From positions 1-64,000 of the forward strand of contig CAMCUC010000009.1 of the NCBI GenBank assembly GCA_945878875.1: 64,000 nucleotides of DNA, written 5' to 3'. This stretch comes from Rhizobium sp. Q54. GTDB taxonomy: Bacteria > Pseudomonadota > Alphaproteobacteria > Rhizobiales > Beijerinckiaceae. This document shows positions 45,989 to 55,019 of this stretch, in pieces; position 1 is the stretch's first letter; the number at the start of each line of letters is the position of its first letter. The position numbers and the translations under genes are program-made. The notes beneath the pieces were generated by a model that saw only the letters and a program-made list of their open reading frames with translations, did not search any database and was not told the origin of the DNA.

Positions 45989-46387
45989 TCAGATCGATGC
46001 GCCTTCGCGCTGTATGGCGATCCATGCTTCGATGTTACGCCCAATTTTAATCGGCAGCACGCGCCAGTACATGATGAATGGCGTTCCATCTTTCTTGTAG
46101 TTGACCGCTTTGCCTTCAAATTTTCCGCCAGTTTTTAGCGCGTCCCTTAGTCTCTCCGTCACTTTTGCGTCCGTCCCGGATCCCTGCAAAATGCGGGGCG
46201 TCAAACCAATGACGTCGCTGGGGTCATGGCCGGTAAGCTTCTTGAAGGCCTTGTTAGCGTAAACGATCTTGCCTTCTTTCGAGTTGTCGGTGATCAGGAT
46301 TGAATCAAAGCTGTTTTCAGCCAGAACCTTCAAAAGCGGCAGGCTCAATCCCGCGCTTGCCAGAACATTTTCATGGTCGATTGCCAT
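45989..46387 (-). CDS. Single-domain LOV-like PAS protein lacking the adduct cysteine
   Basis: 132 residues from ATG 46387, which has GGAGAAA upstream; a start five codons earlier is less likely. The whole protein is one PAS domain of LOV type: SILITDNSKEGKIVYANKAFKKLTGHDPSDVIGLTPRILQG, then NYKKDGTPFIMYWRVLPI and a final IAIQRE strand. The photoactive site GxNCRFLQ reads GLTPRILQ, so the flavin-binding Cys is Pro and Asn is Thr. A flavin-Cys photoadduct cannot form; redox or small-ligand sensing is possible. There is no output domain, so it would signal by interaction. Confidence 0.8.
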   Translation of the reverse strand: MAIDHENVLASAGLSLPLLKVLAENSFDSILITDNSKEGKIVYANKAFKKLTGHDPSDVIGLTPRILQGSGTDAKVTERLRDALKTGGKFEGKAVNYKKDGTPFIMYWRVLPIKIGRNIEAWIAIQREGASI

Positions 46388-46819
46388 AGCGTTTCTCCAC
46401 ATTTGTTATTGTTTGAAACCGTCAAACCTGCATCAGGATGCATGGACCTTTGCGGAGAAGTCAACCAAACGTCAGTTAAACGGCTCAGGCGAAAGCACAG
46501 AAAGCTGCGGATCTTCGTCTGTCACACTAAGAGCGCCACAGAGCCAGCTATAAAATTGACACGGCAAGTGCGCCAAGGCAGTCTAGGGCAACAGCTCCTC
46601 AGAAAGGGGCGCGACTGAATAAGCACAGGGAGAGACAAACTCAGGCAAATGCCGATTTGCGACGATTCGCTCCCATGCGCGCGAAGATCGCAGCAGCCCG
46701 AAGCGCAGCGCCCGACAACCACAAAACAGCCTGGCATTTCCCCGGACTTTTATCTGCGCACGCCCGTGGGCCGATATGAATTCATTCTGCAAACCGAAAA
46801 CTGGAAAGACAGCAACGCC
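46388..46819. other. 432-bp intergenic region upstream of ubiD
   Basis: No gene is supported here. TGCATC-AG-GATGCA at 46429-46442 is a perfect palindrome just upstream of the PAS gene and may be an operator. An in-frame extension of the UbiD reading frame to 46649 exists but lacks family similarity, so I treat it as leader. Confidence 0.4.
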
Positions 46820-48466
46820 ATGACGAAAAGCCCTGACGCCCAAGCGCCCGCCGATTTGCAAGCGCCCGCCGATCTGCGCGAACACATCGAAAGGCTCCGC
46901 GAGAAGGGTTTGCTGACGGTCATCGACGCGCCGATCAACAAAGACACCCACCTTCATCCCCTCGTGCGCTGGCAGTTTCAGGGCGGCCTCGCCGACAACG
47001 CGCGGCGCGCCTTCCTGTTCACCAACGTGCATGGTTCGGACGGGCGCCAGTTCGACACCTCCGTCATCGTTGGCGCGCTGGCCGCCTCGCCGGAGATTTA
47101 CGCGACAGGCATGGGCGTCAGCGTCGATGAGATTGGAGACGTTTGGAACCGGGCGATTGCAACGCCGATTCCGCCGACCAAGATAGATAATCCGCCCTGC
47201 CAGGAGATCGTGATAACGGGCGATGATTTGCGCAAGCCCGGCGGCGGTCTGGCGACATTGCCGATCCCTATTTCAACGCCGGGATTTGATTCAGCGCCAT
47301 ATTTTACGGCGACGCTGTGCGTCACCAAAGATCCTGAAACCGGCGTGCGCAACATGGGCACCTATCGCGCGGGCCTCAAGGCGAGCGACCGCCTTTGCGT
47401 GCGCATGGCGACGCGGTTGACGGGCGCTGGTGGCTATCAACACTGGCTGAAATACAAAGCGCTCGGGCAGCCGATGCCGATCGCAATCGTCGTCGGCGCG
47501 GCGCCCATCGTGCAATATACGGGGCCGCAAAAGCTGGCGACGGACGAGGATGAAATGGCGGTGGCTGGGGGCCTTGCAGGCAGGACGCTGCGCACCTGTC
47601 AGGCTTTGACGGTGGATCTTGAAATTCCCGCTGATTCAGAAATCGTGGTCGAGGGTTTGATCGATACCGATTGCGTGGAGCCCGAGGGCCCGTTCGGCGA
47701 AAGCCACGGCTATATCGCGCTTGAGGAGTTCAACATGTCGATGCGCGTGACTGCGATCACGCACCGGCGCAATCCGATCCTCGTCTCGATTGTCAGCCAG
47801 GTGACGCCGAGCGAATCCAGCGTGATGAAAAAGGTAGCCTATGAGCCGCTATATCTGACGCATCTGAAAAAGACGCTCAACATAAAAGGCCTCACCGGCG
47901 TCGTCATGCATGAGCCCTTGTCCAACCTGCGCCCGATCATCTTCCTGACGTTCGCGCGCAATTCAATTCAATCGGAAGTCTGGCGCGGCCTGCAAGGCGC
48001 CTCCACGCTGCAAGCCCAGTGTGGCAAGATCGTTATCGCCGTCACCGACGACGTCGATCCACGCAACGCTGACGCGGTCTTCTGGTCGATGGCTTATCGG
48101 TCCAATCCGATTGAGGATCTTCTGGTTGTGCCCTATCGCTCACGTAGCCATGGGCCCAAATCAGACGGACCGGCGGGCTCCACTTTGCTGATCGACGCAA
48201 CCGCCAAAAGCCCGATGCCGCCGCTGGCGCTGCCGGCACGCAAGTTCATGGAAGAGGCGCTGGAGATATGGAACAAGATCGGCCTGCCGGGCATCACGCC
48301 GCAATCGCCATGGCATGGCGTGCATCTGGGTGATTGGGATGACCGCTGGGAGAGCTTTGCGCAAGCCGCCGTCGCGGGCGATTGGGCGCGCAACGGCGAG
48401 AATTCGTTCCAGCGCCGCAGGCCTGACGTGGCGCCGGAAACGCCTGTGCGACGGGTCGAAAAGTAA
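46820..48466 (+). CDS. UbiD-family prenylated-FMN decarboxylase
   Basis: 548 residues from ATG 46820; an in-frame upstream extension of 57 residues shows no family match. UbiD features: NMGTYRAGLKASDR with the catalytic Arg, the EGPFGESHGY segment with two active-site Glu (the E-R-E triad), and SSVMKKVAYEPLYLTHLKKTL. The family adds or removes carboxyl groups on aromatic or unsaturated acids using prenylated FMN made by UbiX, which is not encoded here. It opens the array of enzyme and binding-protein genes (46.8-61.4 kb) and is convergent with a binding protein, so an aromatic acid substrate is likely. Confidence 0.88.
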   Translation: MTKSPDAQAPADLQAPADLREHIERLREKGLLTVIDAPINKDTHLHPLVRWQFQGGLADNARRAFLFTNVHGSDGRQFDTSVIVGALAASPEIYATGMGVSVDEIGDVWNRAIATPIPPTKIDNPPCQEIVITGDDLRKPGGGLATLPIPISTPGFDSAPYFTATLCVTKDPETGVRNMGTYRAGLKASDRLCVRMATRLTGAGGYQHWLKYKALGQPMPIAIVVGAAPIVQYTGPQKLATDEDEMAVAGGLAGRTLRTCQALTVDLEIPADSEIVVEGLIDTDCVEPEGPFGESHGYIALEEFNMSMRVTAITHRRNPILVSIVSQVTPSESSVMKKVAYEPLYLTHLKKTLNIKGLTGVVMHEPLSNLRPIIFLTFARNSIQSEVWRGLQGASTLQAQCGKIVIAVTDDVDPRNADAVFWSMAYRSNPIEDLLVVPYRSRSHGPKSDGPAGSTLLIDATAKSPMPPLALPARKFMEEALEIWNKIGLPGITPQSPWHGVHLGDWDDRWESFAQAAVAGDWARNGENSFQRRRPDVAPETPVRRVEK

Positions 48467-48478
48467 AACTGCAAACGA

Positions 48479-48509
48479 TCTGGCCTCGCGCCGATGGCGT
48501 GAGGCCAGA
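48479..48509. terminator. Hairpin terminator between convergent ubiD and binding-protein genes
   Basis: A 14-bp stem with one G-U-type pair (48479-48492 with 48496-48509) and a GAT loop lies between two convergent stops. There is no strong T-run, so termination may be only partial. Confidence 0.6.
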
Positions 48510-48518
48510 CAATCAGGT

Positions 48519-49574
48519 TCAGGGCTTGCCCAGAATAGCGATGGCGTCGCGAACCAGCGGCGCAGGCGTGCGATGTAGATCTGCGATCAGCGCCTCGGTC
48601 TTTTCGCCAGACAGCGGCCCGTTGATCTCAAGCCGCGATTTGGCGGCATCAGCCAGGAAATCTTTATCAAGCAATACTTTGTCGAAAGCCGCGCGCATGA
48701 TTTTCGTCTGCGCCGCAGGTATGTTTGGCGGCGCGAAGACGACGCGGCCGATCACGCTCTGGGTGAATATAAGCTGCAGGATCTTGCGCTCGTTGTCATT
48801 GCGGGCGAGATCGAGAATCGTCTGCGTATCAGGCAGATCTTTATGCCGACTCAAAGACATTTGCAGCAGGATCAGAATGTGCTTGTCGCGAATCCAGTCA
48901 GGCTTCATGGTGACGACCGAGGTGTAATTCCACCCCGCGATCCCCTGCACCTCGCCGCGCTCCAGCGCAAGCACGTTGGCGCCGCTGCCGTTATAGCCCG
49001 AGACCAGTTTCAGCTTGGCGTCAAACATACGGCTTAGAATGTTGGCGTGCACGACGCTGTTGTCGGAGGCGCCGGCGCCGCCCACGATCAGCTCTTTGCT
49101 GAACAAATCCTGCAAATTCTTGACCGGCGAATCTGCGCGGCTGACGATGACCGAGACGTCGTTGTTGAGGCTGCCTATCCACGTAAACTCGCGGGCGTCA
49201 TAGCGTGCGCCCGGCGATTCAAACAATGCGGCGGTGGCGATTGCGCCCGGCGCCAGCCCGATGACTGCGCCATTGCGCGCCGCCTGCGAATGAATGTGAT
49301 TGGCCATGATGACGCCCGCCGCGCCCGGCATGTTGCGCACCGTAACCGATGGCTGCCCCGGAAGATGCTTGCCCACATGGCGCGCGTAGAGCCGGGCGTA
49401 GGCGTCATAGCCGCCGCCGGGCGCATGGCTTGCAAGCATGCTGACGCCCCTGCTCGCCTCATCAGGGGCAGGGGTTTGAGCAAGCGTTTCACCTGTCAGC
49501 GCCAGACAGGCGCCTAGCGCAAGAGCCAACGACGAACGGAATAGTCTGCAATCATGCTGCCAGTTTGAAGCCAT
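48519..49574 (-). CDS. TTT-family substrate-binding protein, GGGYD subfamily, cysteine-free
   Basis: 351 residues from ATG 49574, behind GGGGGAAAC; a longer reading starts 36 codons upstream without a signal. Signal peptide about 1-32 (ending TLAQ). Motifs ASHAPGGGYDAYARLYARHVGKHLPGQP and ERGEVQGIAGW. At the two positions where other members have cysteines there are Val and Ala, and the mature chain has no Cys. It lies about 215 nt downstream of a flavin monooxygenase gene on the same strand and is convergent with ubiD. Confidence 0.85.
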   Translation of the reverse strand: MASNWQHDCRLFRSSLALALGACLALTGETLAQTPAPDEASRGVSMLASHAPGGGYDAYARLYARHVGKHLPGQPSVTVRNMPGAAGVIMANHIHSQAARNGAVIGLAPGAIATAALFESPGARYDAREFTWIGSLNNDVSVIVSRADSPVKNLQDLFSKELIVGGAGASDNSVVHANILSRMFDAKLKLVSGYNGSGANVLALERGEVQGIAGWNYTSVVTMKPDWIRDKHILILLQMSLSRHKDLPDTQTILDLARNDNERKILQLIFTQSVIGRVVFAPPNIPAAQTKIMRAAFDKVLLDKDFLADAAKSRLEINGPLSGEKTEALIADLHRTPAPLVRDAIAILGKP

Positions 49575-49788
49575 GCCGTTTCCCCCCCAATGGACATCTT
49601 GCTGCGCCCTGTTTGTACTGAGCGTCCCCCCAGATCGACGTTCTGTCAATGGGGCGCCGTGATTTTGTAGCCAGCTTGTCATCTGTCTGGTTTTGTAGCG
49701 TATGAACTGCCCGGTTTTAGAACAGCGTTTTTGGGGCGGCGTTGTCGGTCGTCTTGGTCATTGCAATTGGTTCAAGCGCAAACTCTGT

Positions 49789-50892
49789 TCAAGCTGCGCG
49801 CATCCCTAACCGCGCAAGTCTCGGCAACAATTCCTGCGCGAGAAACGGCAATTCCTTGACGTAATTCACGAGTGAAAACGCGATGCCAGAGAGACCGGCG
49901 TCGTTGATAGATTTCAATTTCGCCGCCACGTCATCGGGCGTGCCGATAAGCGGATATCCGATATTACCGAGCGGCACAGCCTTCATGCGGGCGTCAAAAT
50001 CCGGCGTGTTTTCGCGCGTAACGTTTTTCAATCGCAATATCTGCTCAACGGCTTCGAAGTCTGCGCCTTCGGTCGTGAAATAGTGGAAATATTCTTCAGC
50101 CTCCCTGCGCGTTGGACGGCACACCACATGCCCCTGCGTGTAGACATCGATCTCGCGGCCGATGTCGAGCGCCTGCTTTTTAATGCTGCTGACAGCCCCG
50201 GTCGCTTTCTGCACATCGAACTCACGAAAGCTTGTGAAAAAGCCATGGCAATGATGCAGCGCGAAATTACGACCAACGTCCGACGCAGCCGCATTCATGA
50301 TAAACGGCGTTGTGCCATTGAAGGGCTTTGGCTCTGAGACAACGTTCTTCAGGTGGAGGAACCTTTCGTTGACGTCGAACGCATCAGGATTGGTCCACAT
50401 TTTCTTGATCGCCGAGATCCATTCTTCAGCATATTGGTAGCGGGTCTCGTGCGGTCTTTGCTGTTCTCCAAACATGTCGAATTCGGGCTCGTTCCAGCCC
50501 ACGACGACATTGAGCGCAAACCGCCCTTTGCCAATATGATCGGCGGTCACCATCTGCTTTGCAGCGACCAGCGGATTAAACATCGGCGCATGAACGGTAC
50601 CGAAAATCGTAATCCGGCTTGTTTGCGCAAGCAGCCCGGTCGCCCACGTCACCGTCTCATAGGTTGTGCCCTGAAAGTTGGTCGGCCCGCCATATCCCTT
50701 CCAGCGTCCAATCGGCAGGATGAAATCTATTCCCGCATCGTCTGCAATTTTAGCCATCGTCGCGCAGCTGTCCCAGTCCGCAAGCCAGCGCTCCGGGAGC
50801 TTGTTGATGGCGCGGCCTGACGAGCAATTGGCTCCGAAAAGACCCAGCTTGAAGCTGTTGTTATTATACATCTGGTAGCGGCCTGCAGACAT
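49789..50892 (-). CDS. LLM-class flavin-dependent monooxygenase, RutA/SsuD-like
   Basis: 367 residues from ATG 50892, which has GGAG nine bases upstream; in-frame starts at 50910 and 50871 are alternatives. Luciferase-like fold with GLFGANCSSGRAINKLPERW, IADDAGIDFILPIGRWKGYGG, IGKGRFALNVVVGWNEPEFDMFG and RYQYAEEWISAIKKMW, which resembles pyrimidine monooxygenase RutA and alkanesulfonate monooxygenases. It uses reduced FMN and oxygen. It follows a binding-protein gene by 25 nt, so the pair is an operon: uptake followed by oxidation. Confidence 0.87.
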   Translation of the reverse strand: MSAGRYQMYNNNSFKLGLFGANCSSGRAINKLPERWLADWDSCATMAKIADDAGIDFILPIGRWKGYGGPTNFQGTTYETVTWATGLLAQTSRITIFGTVHAPMFNPLVAAKQMVTADHIGKGRFALNVVVGWNEPEFDMFGEQQRPHETRYQYAEEWISAIKKMWTNPDAFDVNERFLHLKNVVSEPKPFNGTTPFIMNAAASDVGRNFALHHCHGFFTSFREFDVQKATGAVSSIKKQALDIGREIDVYTQGHVVCRPTRREAEEYFHYFTTEGADFEAVEQILRLKNVTRENTPDFDARMKAVPLGNIGYPLIGTPDDVAAKLKSINDAGLSGIAFSLVNYVKELPFLAQELLPRLARLGMRAA

Positions 50893-50917
50893 CGCTAAAG
50901 ACTCCGGCATATTGGAC

Positions 50918-51949
50918 TTATTGAACGTTGAGAATACGGCGAACATCGCTTTTGACGGACGCTGGAGCGTTCTCCATCTTGAGCATCTCGTCCTTCATGC
51001 GGGAGCTGCCAAACCAGCGTAACTCCACACCAGTCTTTGCGGCGTCAGCCTGCATCTGGGGGTCCGACATCGTTTTATCAAAAGCCTGCTGAAGCGCTTC
51101 GGCCCGCGCCTTTGGCACATCAGGGGGCGCTACAATTGGCCGACCGACCGCCAATTGCGCGAACAACAATTCAAGAACCGATCTTGCCGATTCGTTGGGC
51201 GCAAGTTCGAGCGCGTTCGGAACATCCTTGTAAAGTGGATGGCGTGACAAACCCATTTGCAGAACGACTTTTAACTCATTATTGGCCAGCGGAGCTTTGA
51301 ACTGGGCGCCAAGCGTTGAGATAAAAATTCCGCACGATCCATCAAGCTCTTTTCGCTCCATCGCTGTTGTTCTGACATGCGCGCCACCTGAATATCCGGG
51401 AATCAACTTGAACTTTGTTCCCAGCAATTCATTCATTGCCAGCGGAAAGGTATGTGAGTTGGAGCCAACGCCAGCGGTCCCGAAGATCGCTTCACGCTGC
51501 TTGATGTCATCAATCGACTTGAATCCAGACGTATGCCAGGCCGAGCATGTATCAACTTCTTCGTTCATGTTTCCAACGAAGGTGAATTTAAGGTTTTCAA
51601 ACTTTGTTTGGGAATCGCCGACTGCTGCAAGAACGAATGTGCTGGAGGCCAAAAGACCGATGGCGGTACCATCCCTGCGCGCAAGGCCAGCGACATTATT
51701 GGCCGCAACAATGCCTCCGCCGCCAGGTACATATTGAATCGCAAAGCCAGGGTTTCCCGGCAAATATTTTGAGTAATGCCGAACCAGAAATCTGGCGTAG
51801 AGATCATAACCGCCGCCAGGGCCGGAGGCTACGATGAAGCTGATTGTTTTGCCCGCATAGAATTGCGCTACCTCGTCTGCCTTGGCCGCTGTTGATGAAG
51901 CAAACGACAGCAACGAAAATGCTATCCCCCTGGTGATGGCCTTAAGCAT
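50918..51949 (-). CDS. TTT-family substrate-binding protein, GGGYD subfamily, with cysteine pair
   Basis: 343 residues, signal peptide about 1-24 (ending AKA). Motifs FYAGKTISFIVASGPGGGYDLYAR (30-53), FVGNMNEEVDTCSAWHTSG (124-142) and ERKELDGSCG (198-207). Cys135 and Cys206 are the only cysteines of the mature chain. It is co-directional with the flavin monooxygenase 25 nt downstream and divergent from the next binding protein at 52158, whose regulation it may share. Confidence 0.87.
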   Translation of the reverse strand: MLKAITRGIAFSLLSFASSTAAKADEVAQFYAGKTISFIVASGPGGGYDLYARFLVRHYSKYLPGNPGFAIQYVPGGGGIVAANNVAGLARRDGTAIGLLASSTFVLAAVGDSQTKFENLKFTFVGNMNEEVDTCSAWHTSGFKSIDDIKQREAIFGTAGVGSNSHTFPLAMNELLGTKFKLIPGYSGGAHVRTTAMERKELDGSCGIFISTLGAQFKAPLANNELKVVLQMGLSRHPLYKDVPNALELAPNESARSVLELLFAQLAVGRPIVAPPDVPKARAEALQQAFDKTMSDPQMQADAAKTGVELRWFGSSRMKDEMLKMENAPASVKSDVRRILNVQ

Positions 51950-52157
51950 GCGCGCCTCCCGATCATAAAATATTTTCTTGCAGTTTGCGCCGCCACAAGT
52001 TGATCGTCAATCGTTTGTTACGTCTACAAATGCTAAGCCATTGATCAAAAGCACCTGAGCGAGAGGCTTTCCTTCGGTCTCTTGGTTGACTCTGGATATT
52101 GATCGTACAAAGCTAAGCAAAATCGCCTTCAGGCGATATCATTCAGGGAGGCGTTTG

Positions 52158-53138
52158 ATGGCTCGTTCCGCTTTGAGGTTGTTTGCAGCATTGATTGTTG
52201 TTGGCGCTTGCCTCATATCAAATGCACAAGCGCAGCAGGCTTATCCTGAACGCGCCGTCCGCTTCATCCTGCCCTTTGGGCCGGGCTCGGCGACAGACAT
52301 AGCTGCGCGCCTGATTGGTGAGAAATTGCAGGCCAAGTGGGGAAAACCCGTTGTCGTTGAGCCGCGCCCGGGCGGCGATGGACTGATAGCGATCAATGCT
52401 TTCTTGGCCGCCAACGACGATCATACGCTGCTTTACGCCTCAACAGCGTCCTTCATCGTCCATCCCTACACTCTGCAATCAAAGCCGCCCTATGATGCAG
52501 AGCGGGATCTTAATCCGATTGTTCGCACGGCCGATTCCGGCCTCGCGGTCGCTGTATCGGCAGGCTCCGGCGCTCATTCAATAAAGGACTTTGTTGAGCT
52601 GGCCCGCAAGAACCCCGGCAAGCTCAACGCCGCTGGCGGCGCGGGACTGGCGGAACTCACAGTCCGCGCCTTCCTGAAAGAGCAAGGCCTTAATGTATCA
52701 ATGGTGCCCTATCGCGATATTGTTCAGGCTGGTGTTGATCTTGGAGAAAACAGGATTCAGCTTCTCTCGTCCTCTCTTTCGATAGCAATGCCGTTCGTGC
52801 AGGCTGGCAAAGCAAGATTTGCAGCCATCGCCGCGCCCGCGCGCTCGCCCTTGCTGCCGGACGCACCGAGCGCGCCCGAGGCGGGCTTTGCAACGCTTGG
52901 GTATGAATCAACCGTGGGCTTCTATGGGCCTGCGCGAATGAGCCTCGATCTTCGTCGCAAGATCGCGGCGGACGTCATGGAAGCGCTCAAAGATCCAGCG
53001 CTAGTGAAGCGGTTGTTTGACGCAGGGCTTGTTGTTGTGGCGCAGGGACCGGAGGAACTTGCCGCCGTCGTCAGGCGCCAGAAAGAATCAACCAAACGCC
53101 TTGCAGATATTCTTGGAATCAAACCAAAGGAAGACTAG
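52158..53138 (+). CDS. TTT-family substrate-binding protein (Bug/TctC), classic type
   Basis: 326 residues from ATG 52158, which follows AGGGAGG; an upstream in-frame start adds 24 residues with no signal. Signal peptide about 1-25 (ending AQAQ). The motif ILPFGPGSATDIAARLIGEKL replaces the usual PGGxxD. Then come VVVEPRPGGDGLIA, the NAAGGAGLAELTVRAF turn and MVPYRDIVQAGVDLG. Mature chain without Cys. It belongs to the same branch as the protein at 9309, not to the other seven. A flavin monooxygenase gene follows 254 nt downstream. Confidence 0.86.
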   Translation: MARSALRLFAALIVVGACLISNAQAQQAYPERAVRFILPFGPGSATDIAARLIGEKLQAKWGKPVVVEPRPGGDGLIAINAFLAANDDHTLLYASTASFIVHPYTLQSKPPYDAERDLNPIVRTADSGLAVAVSAGSGAHSIKDFVELARKNPGKLNAAGGAGLAELTVRAFLKEQGLNVSMVPYRDIVQAGVDLGENRIQLLSSSLSIAMPFVQAGKARFAAIAAPARSPLLPDAPSAPEAGFATLGYESTVGFYGPARMSLDLRRKIAADVMEALKDPALVKRLFDAGLVVVAQGPEELAAVVRRQKESTKRLADILGIKPKED

Positions 53139-53392
53139 CCGCCAAGCGGCCTTTCATCGTGCCTGAACCCGCTGCCCGCGAGTTCAATGCTGCGTTATGC
53201 CTCATCCAGCGTCCGCGTTCTAAAAGATCATTGCGCAAGTTGAGGCGATGATATTTGCGGCGCGTCCGCATGGCCAGCATGCTGAAGGACAGCGGTCCAA
53301 CGGCCCGGAAGAGGGCTTGCCATACGGCCAGCGCCCGGCGATGATCGACTCCTGAAACGCCACTTCAAAAAACAAAAATAGGAAGACCCGCC

Positions 53393-54763
53393 ATGGCCGC
53401 TGTCGCCAAGCCGAAACATCTTAAACTAGGCCTGTTCATACGCCCTTGCGGCCACCATATCGCCTCCTGGCGTCATCCGGACGCACAGGCGGATGCGGGC
53501 GTGAACTTTCCGCATTTCGTCGAAATGGCGAAGACCGCCGAGCGCGGTAAATTCGACATGCTGTTTTCAGCTGATTCCAACACGGCCTTCACCGGTGCGG
53601 AAGACGCGCTCGATCTCGTCCATTACGTCGCGTGGATGGAGCCCTTTTCGCTGCTCACGGCGCTGTCGCAGCACACGACGAACATCGGGCTCGTTTGTAC
53701 GGCGAGCACCAGCTTCGACCAGCCATTCCACACCGCTCGTCGCTTTGCGACGCTCGACCTGATTTCGGGCGGGCGCGCGGGTTGGAACGTCGTCACCTCC
53801 GGCAACGCTAAAGAGGCGCAGAATTTTACCAAGGTTCCGCATCTGCTGAAGATTGAACGCTACCGCAAGGCAAAGGCATTCGTGCGCGTGGTGAAGGGCC
53901 TTTGGGATTCATGGGACGAGGACGCTTTTCTGCGGGACAAAAAGAGCGGCGTCTTCTTCGACCGATCGAAGATGCATGAGCTCAATCATCACGATGAATT
54001 CTTCGATGTGCGTGGTCCGCTTAACGTTGCGCGTTCGCCGCAGGGCCACCCTGTCATCGTTGAGGCTGGTCTGTCAGAAGAAGGACGCCAGCTTGCAGCG
54101 CAGACCGCCGAGGTCGTCTTTTGCGCTCATGACACTATCGAGAGCGCGCAGGCCTTCTATACCGACATGAAATCCCGCACGCTGGCGTGCGGCCGCGAGG
54201 CGGACGACATCAAGATCATGCCGGGTCTATCGGTGATTGTTGCTGAAACACGTGAAGCGGCGCAGGCGAAACTGCAGCAATTGCAGGACCTGCTGCATCC
54301 GCGCCTAGGCCTCGCGTTGCTCTCCGCACGCATCGGTCACGACCTCATGAATTATGAACTCGACATGCCATTGCCGCCGCTGCCGGAAAATTTAGTCGTT
54401 TCGTCCCGCTCTGACATGATCAAGTCGTGGTCGAAGGCGCCGGGCGCCTCGGGCGGCGAGCCCACGCTGCGCGAATTGTGCCAGCGTTTCGCGGCTTCGC
54501 GCGGACACTATTCGATCATTGGCACGCCGGAGGATGTTGCACAGGAGATGCAGCGCTGGCTCGACAACGGCGCCTGTGACGGCTTCAATTTCGTCCCATC
54601 GGTCTATCCGACCGGCCTTGACGATTTCGTCAATATGGTGATCCCGGAGCTGCAAAAGCGCGGGATCTTTCGAAGGGAGTACGAAGGCCCAACGCTGCGC
54701 GATGTTCTCGGCCTGCGCCGCCCCGTCAGCCGATATGCACAGGGCGCGAAGGCGGCGGAGTGA
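53393..54763 (+). CDS. NtaA/SnaA/DszA-type flavin monooxygenase
   Basis: 456 residues, the typical length for the NtaA branch of luciferase-like monooxygenases. Features: LFIRPCGHHIASWRHPDA, AERGKFDMLFSADSNTAF, LDLISGGRAGWNVVTSGN and a C-terminal GTPEDVAQEMQRWLDNGACDGF. The family oxidises nitrilotriacetate, EDTA, dibenzothiophene sulfone or related compounds with FMNH2 from a separate reductase, which is not found here. Together with the preceding binding protein it may form another uptake-oxidation unit. Confidence 0.88.
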   Translation: MAAVAKPKHLKLGLFIRPCGHHIASWRHPDAQADAGVNFPHFVEMAKTAERGKFDMLFSADSNTAFTGAEDALDLVHYVAWMEPFSLLTALSQHTTNIGLVCTASTSFDQPFHTARRFATLDLISGGRAGWNVVTSGNAKEAQNFTKVPHLLKIERYRKAKAFVRVVKGLWDSWDEDAFLRDKKSGVFFDRSKMHELNHHDEFFDVRGPLNVARSPQGHPVIVEAGLSEEGRQLAAQTAEVVFCAHDTIESAQAFYTDMKSRTLACGREADDIKIMPGLSVIVAETREAAQAKLQQLQDLLHPRLGLALLSARIGHDLMNYELDMPLPPLPENLVVSSRSDMIKSWSKAPGASGGEPTLRELCQRFAASRGHYSIIGTPEDVAQEMQRWLDNGACDGFNFVPSVYPTGLDDFVNMVIPELQKRGIFRREYEGPTLRDVLGLRRPVSRYAQGAKAAE

Positions 54764-54786
54764 GTGCGCATCAGATTTCGTAAATG

Positions 54787-54825
54787 GGACGGATGGCTGT
54801 GTTTTCGTACAACAAGCATCCGTCC
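54787..54825 (+). terminator. Possible terminator after the NtaA-type gene
   Basis: GGACGGATG (54787-54795) and CATCCGTCC (54817-54825) form a 9-bp perfect stem around a 21-base loop, about 25 bases after the stop codon. The loop is long and the T-run weak. Confidence 0.4.
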
Positions 54826-54941
54826 TACATGCTTCATAAAACTATAAAATAAAAAAAGCTTACTAAATCTGAGGGTTCAAAAGGTTTTTTAGCTTCGTGG
54901 AGGTTGAGACCGAACAGAAAATCCGTTCGCGTGCTTTGATT

Positions 54942-55019
54942 ATGAAGCGGCCTGGAGAACTTGGTGTTCATTCACTTGATCACTTCGCGCTTACCGTTCC
55001 GGACATGAAGGTGGCGTAG
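54942..55019 (+). pseudogene. Remnant of a VOC (glyoxalase/extradiol dioxygenase) gene
   Basis: From ATG 54942 the codons read MKRPGELGVHSLDHFALTVPD, the usual beginning of a VOC-family metal enzyme (first beta strand with the metal-ligand His), then MKVA and a TAG at 55017. An NF-like codon pair follows the stop, and a shifted frame continues plausibly for about 20 codons (AALRPQEQEINPENG), then similarity stops. A CAG to TAG change plus an indel and a deletion would explain this. Only the first 5-10% of a normal gene is left. Confidence 0.55.

Noticed and set aside
45816-46025. A 69-codon open frame downstream of the PAS gene
   Set aside because: It overlaps the PAS gene end, has a low-complexity basic product and no ribosome-binding site worth noting; the 270-bp spacer shows no other gene or tRNA.
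46649-46819. N-terminal extension of the UbiD frame by 57 codons
   Set aside because: The extra residues show no UbiD similarity; the ATG at 46820 starts just before the conserved part.
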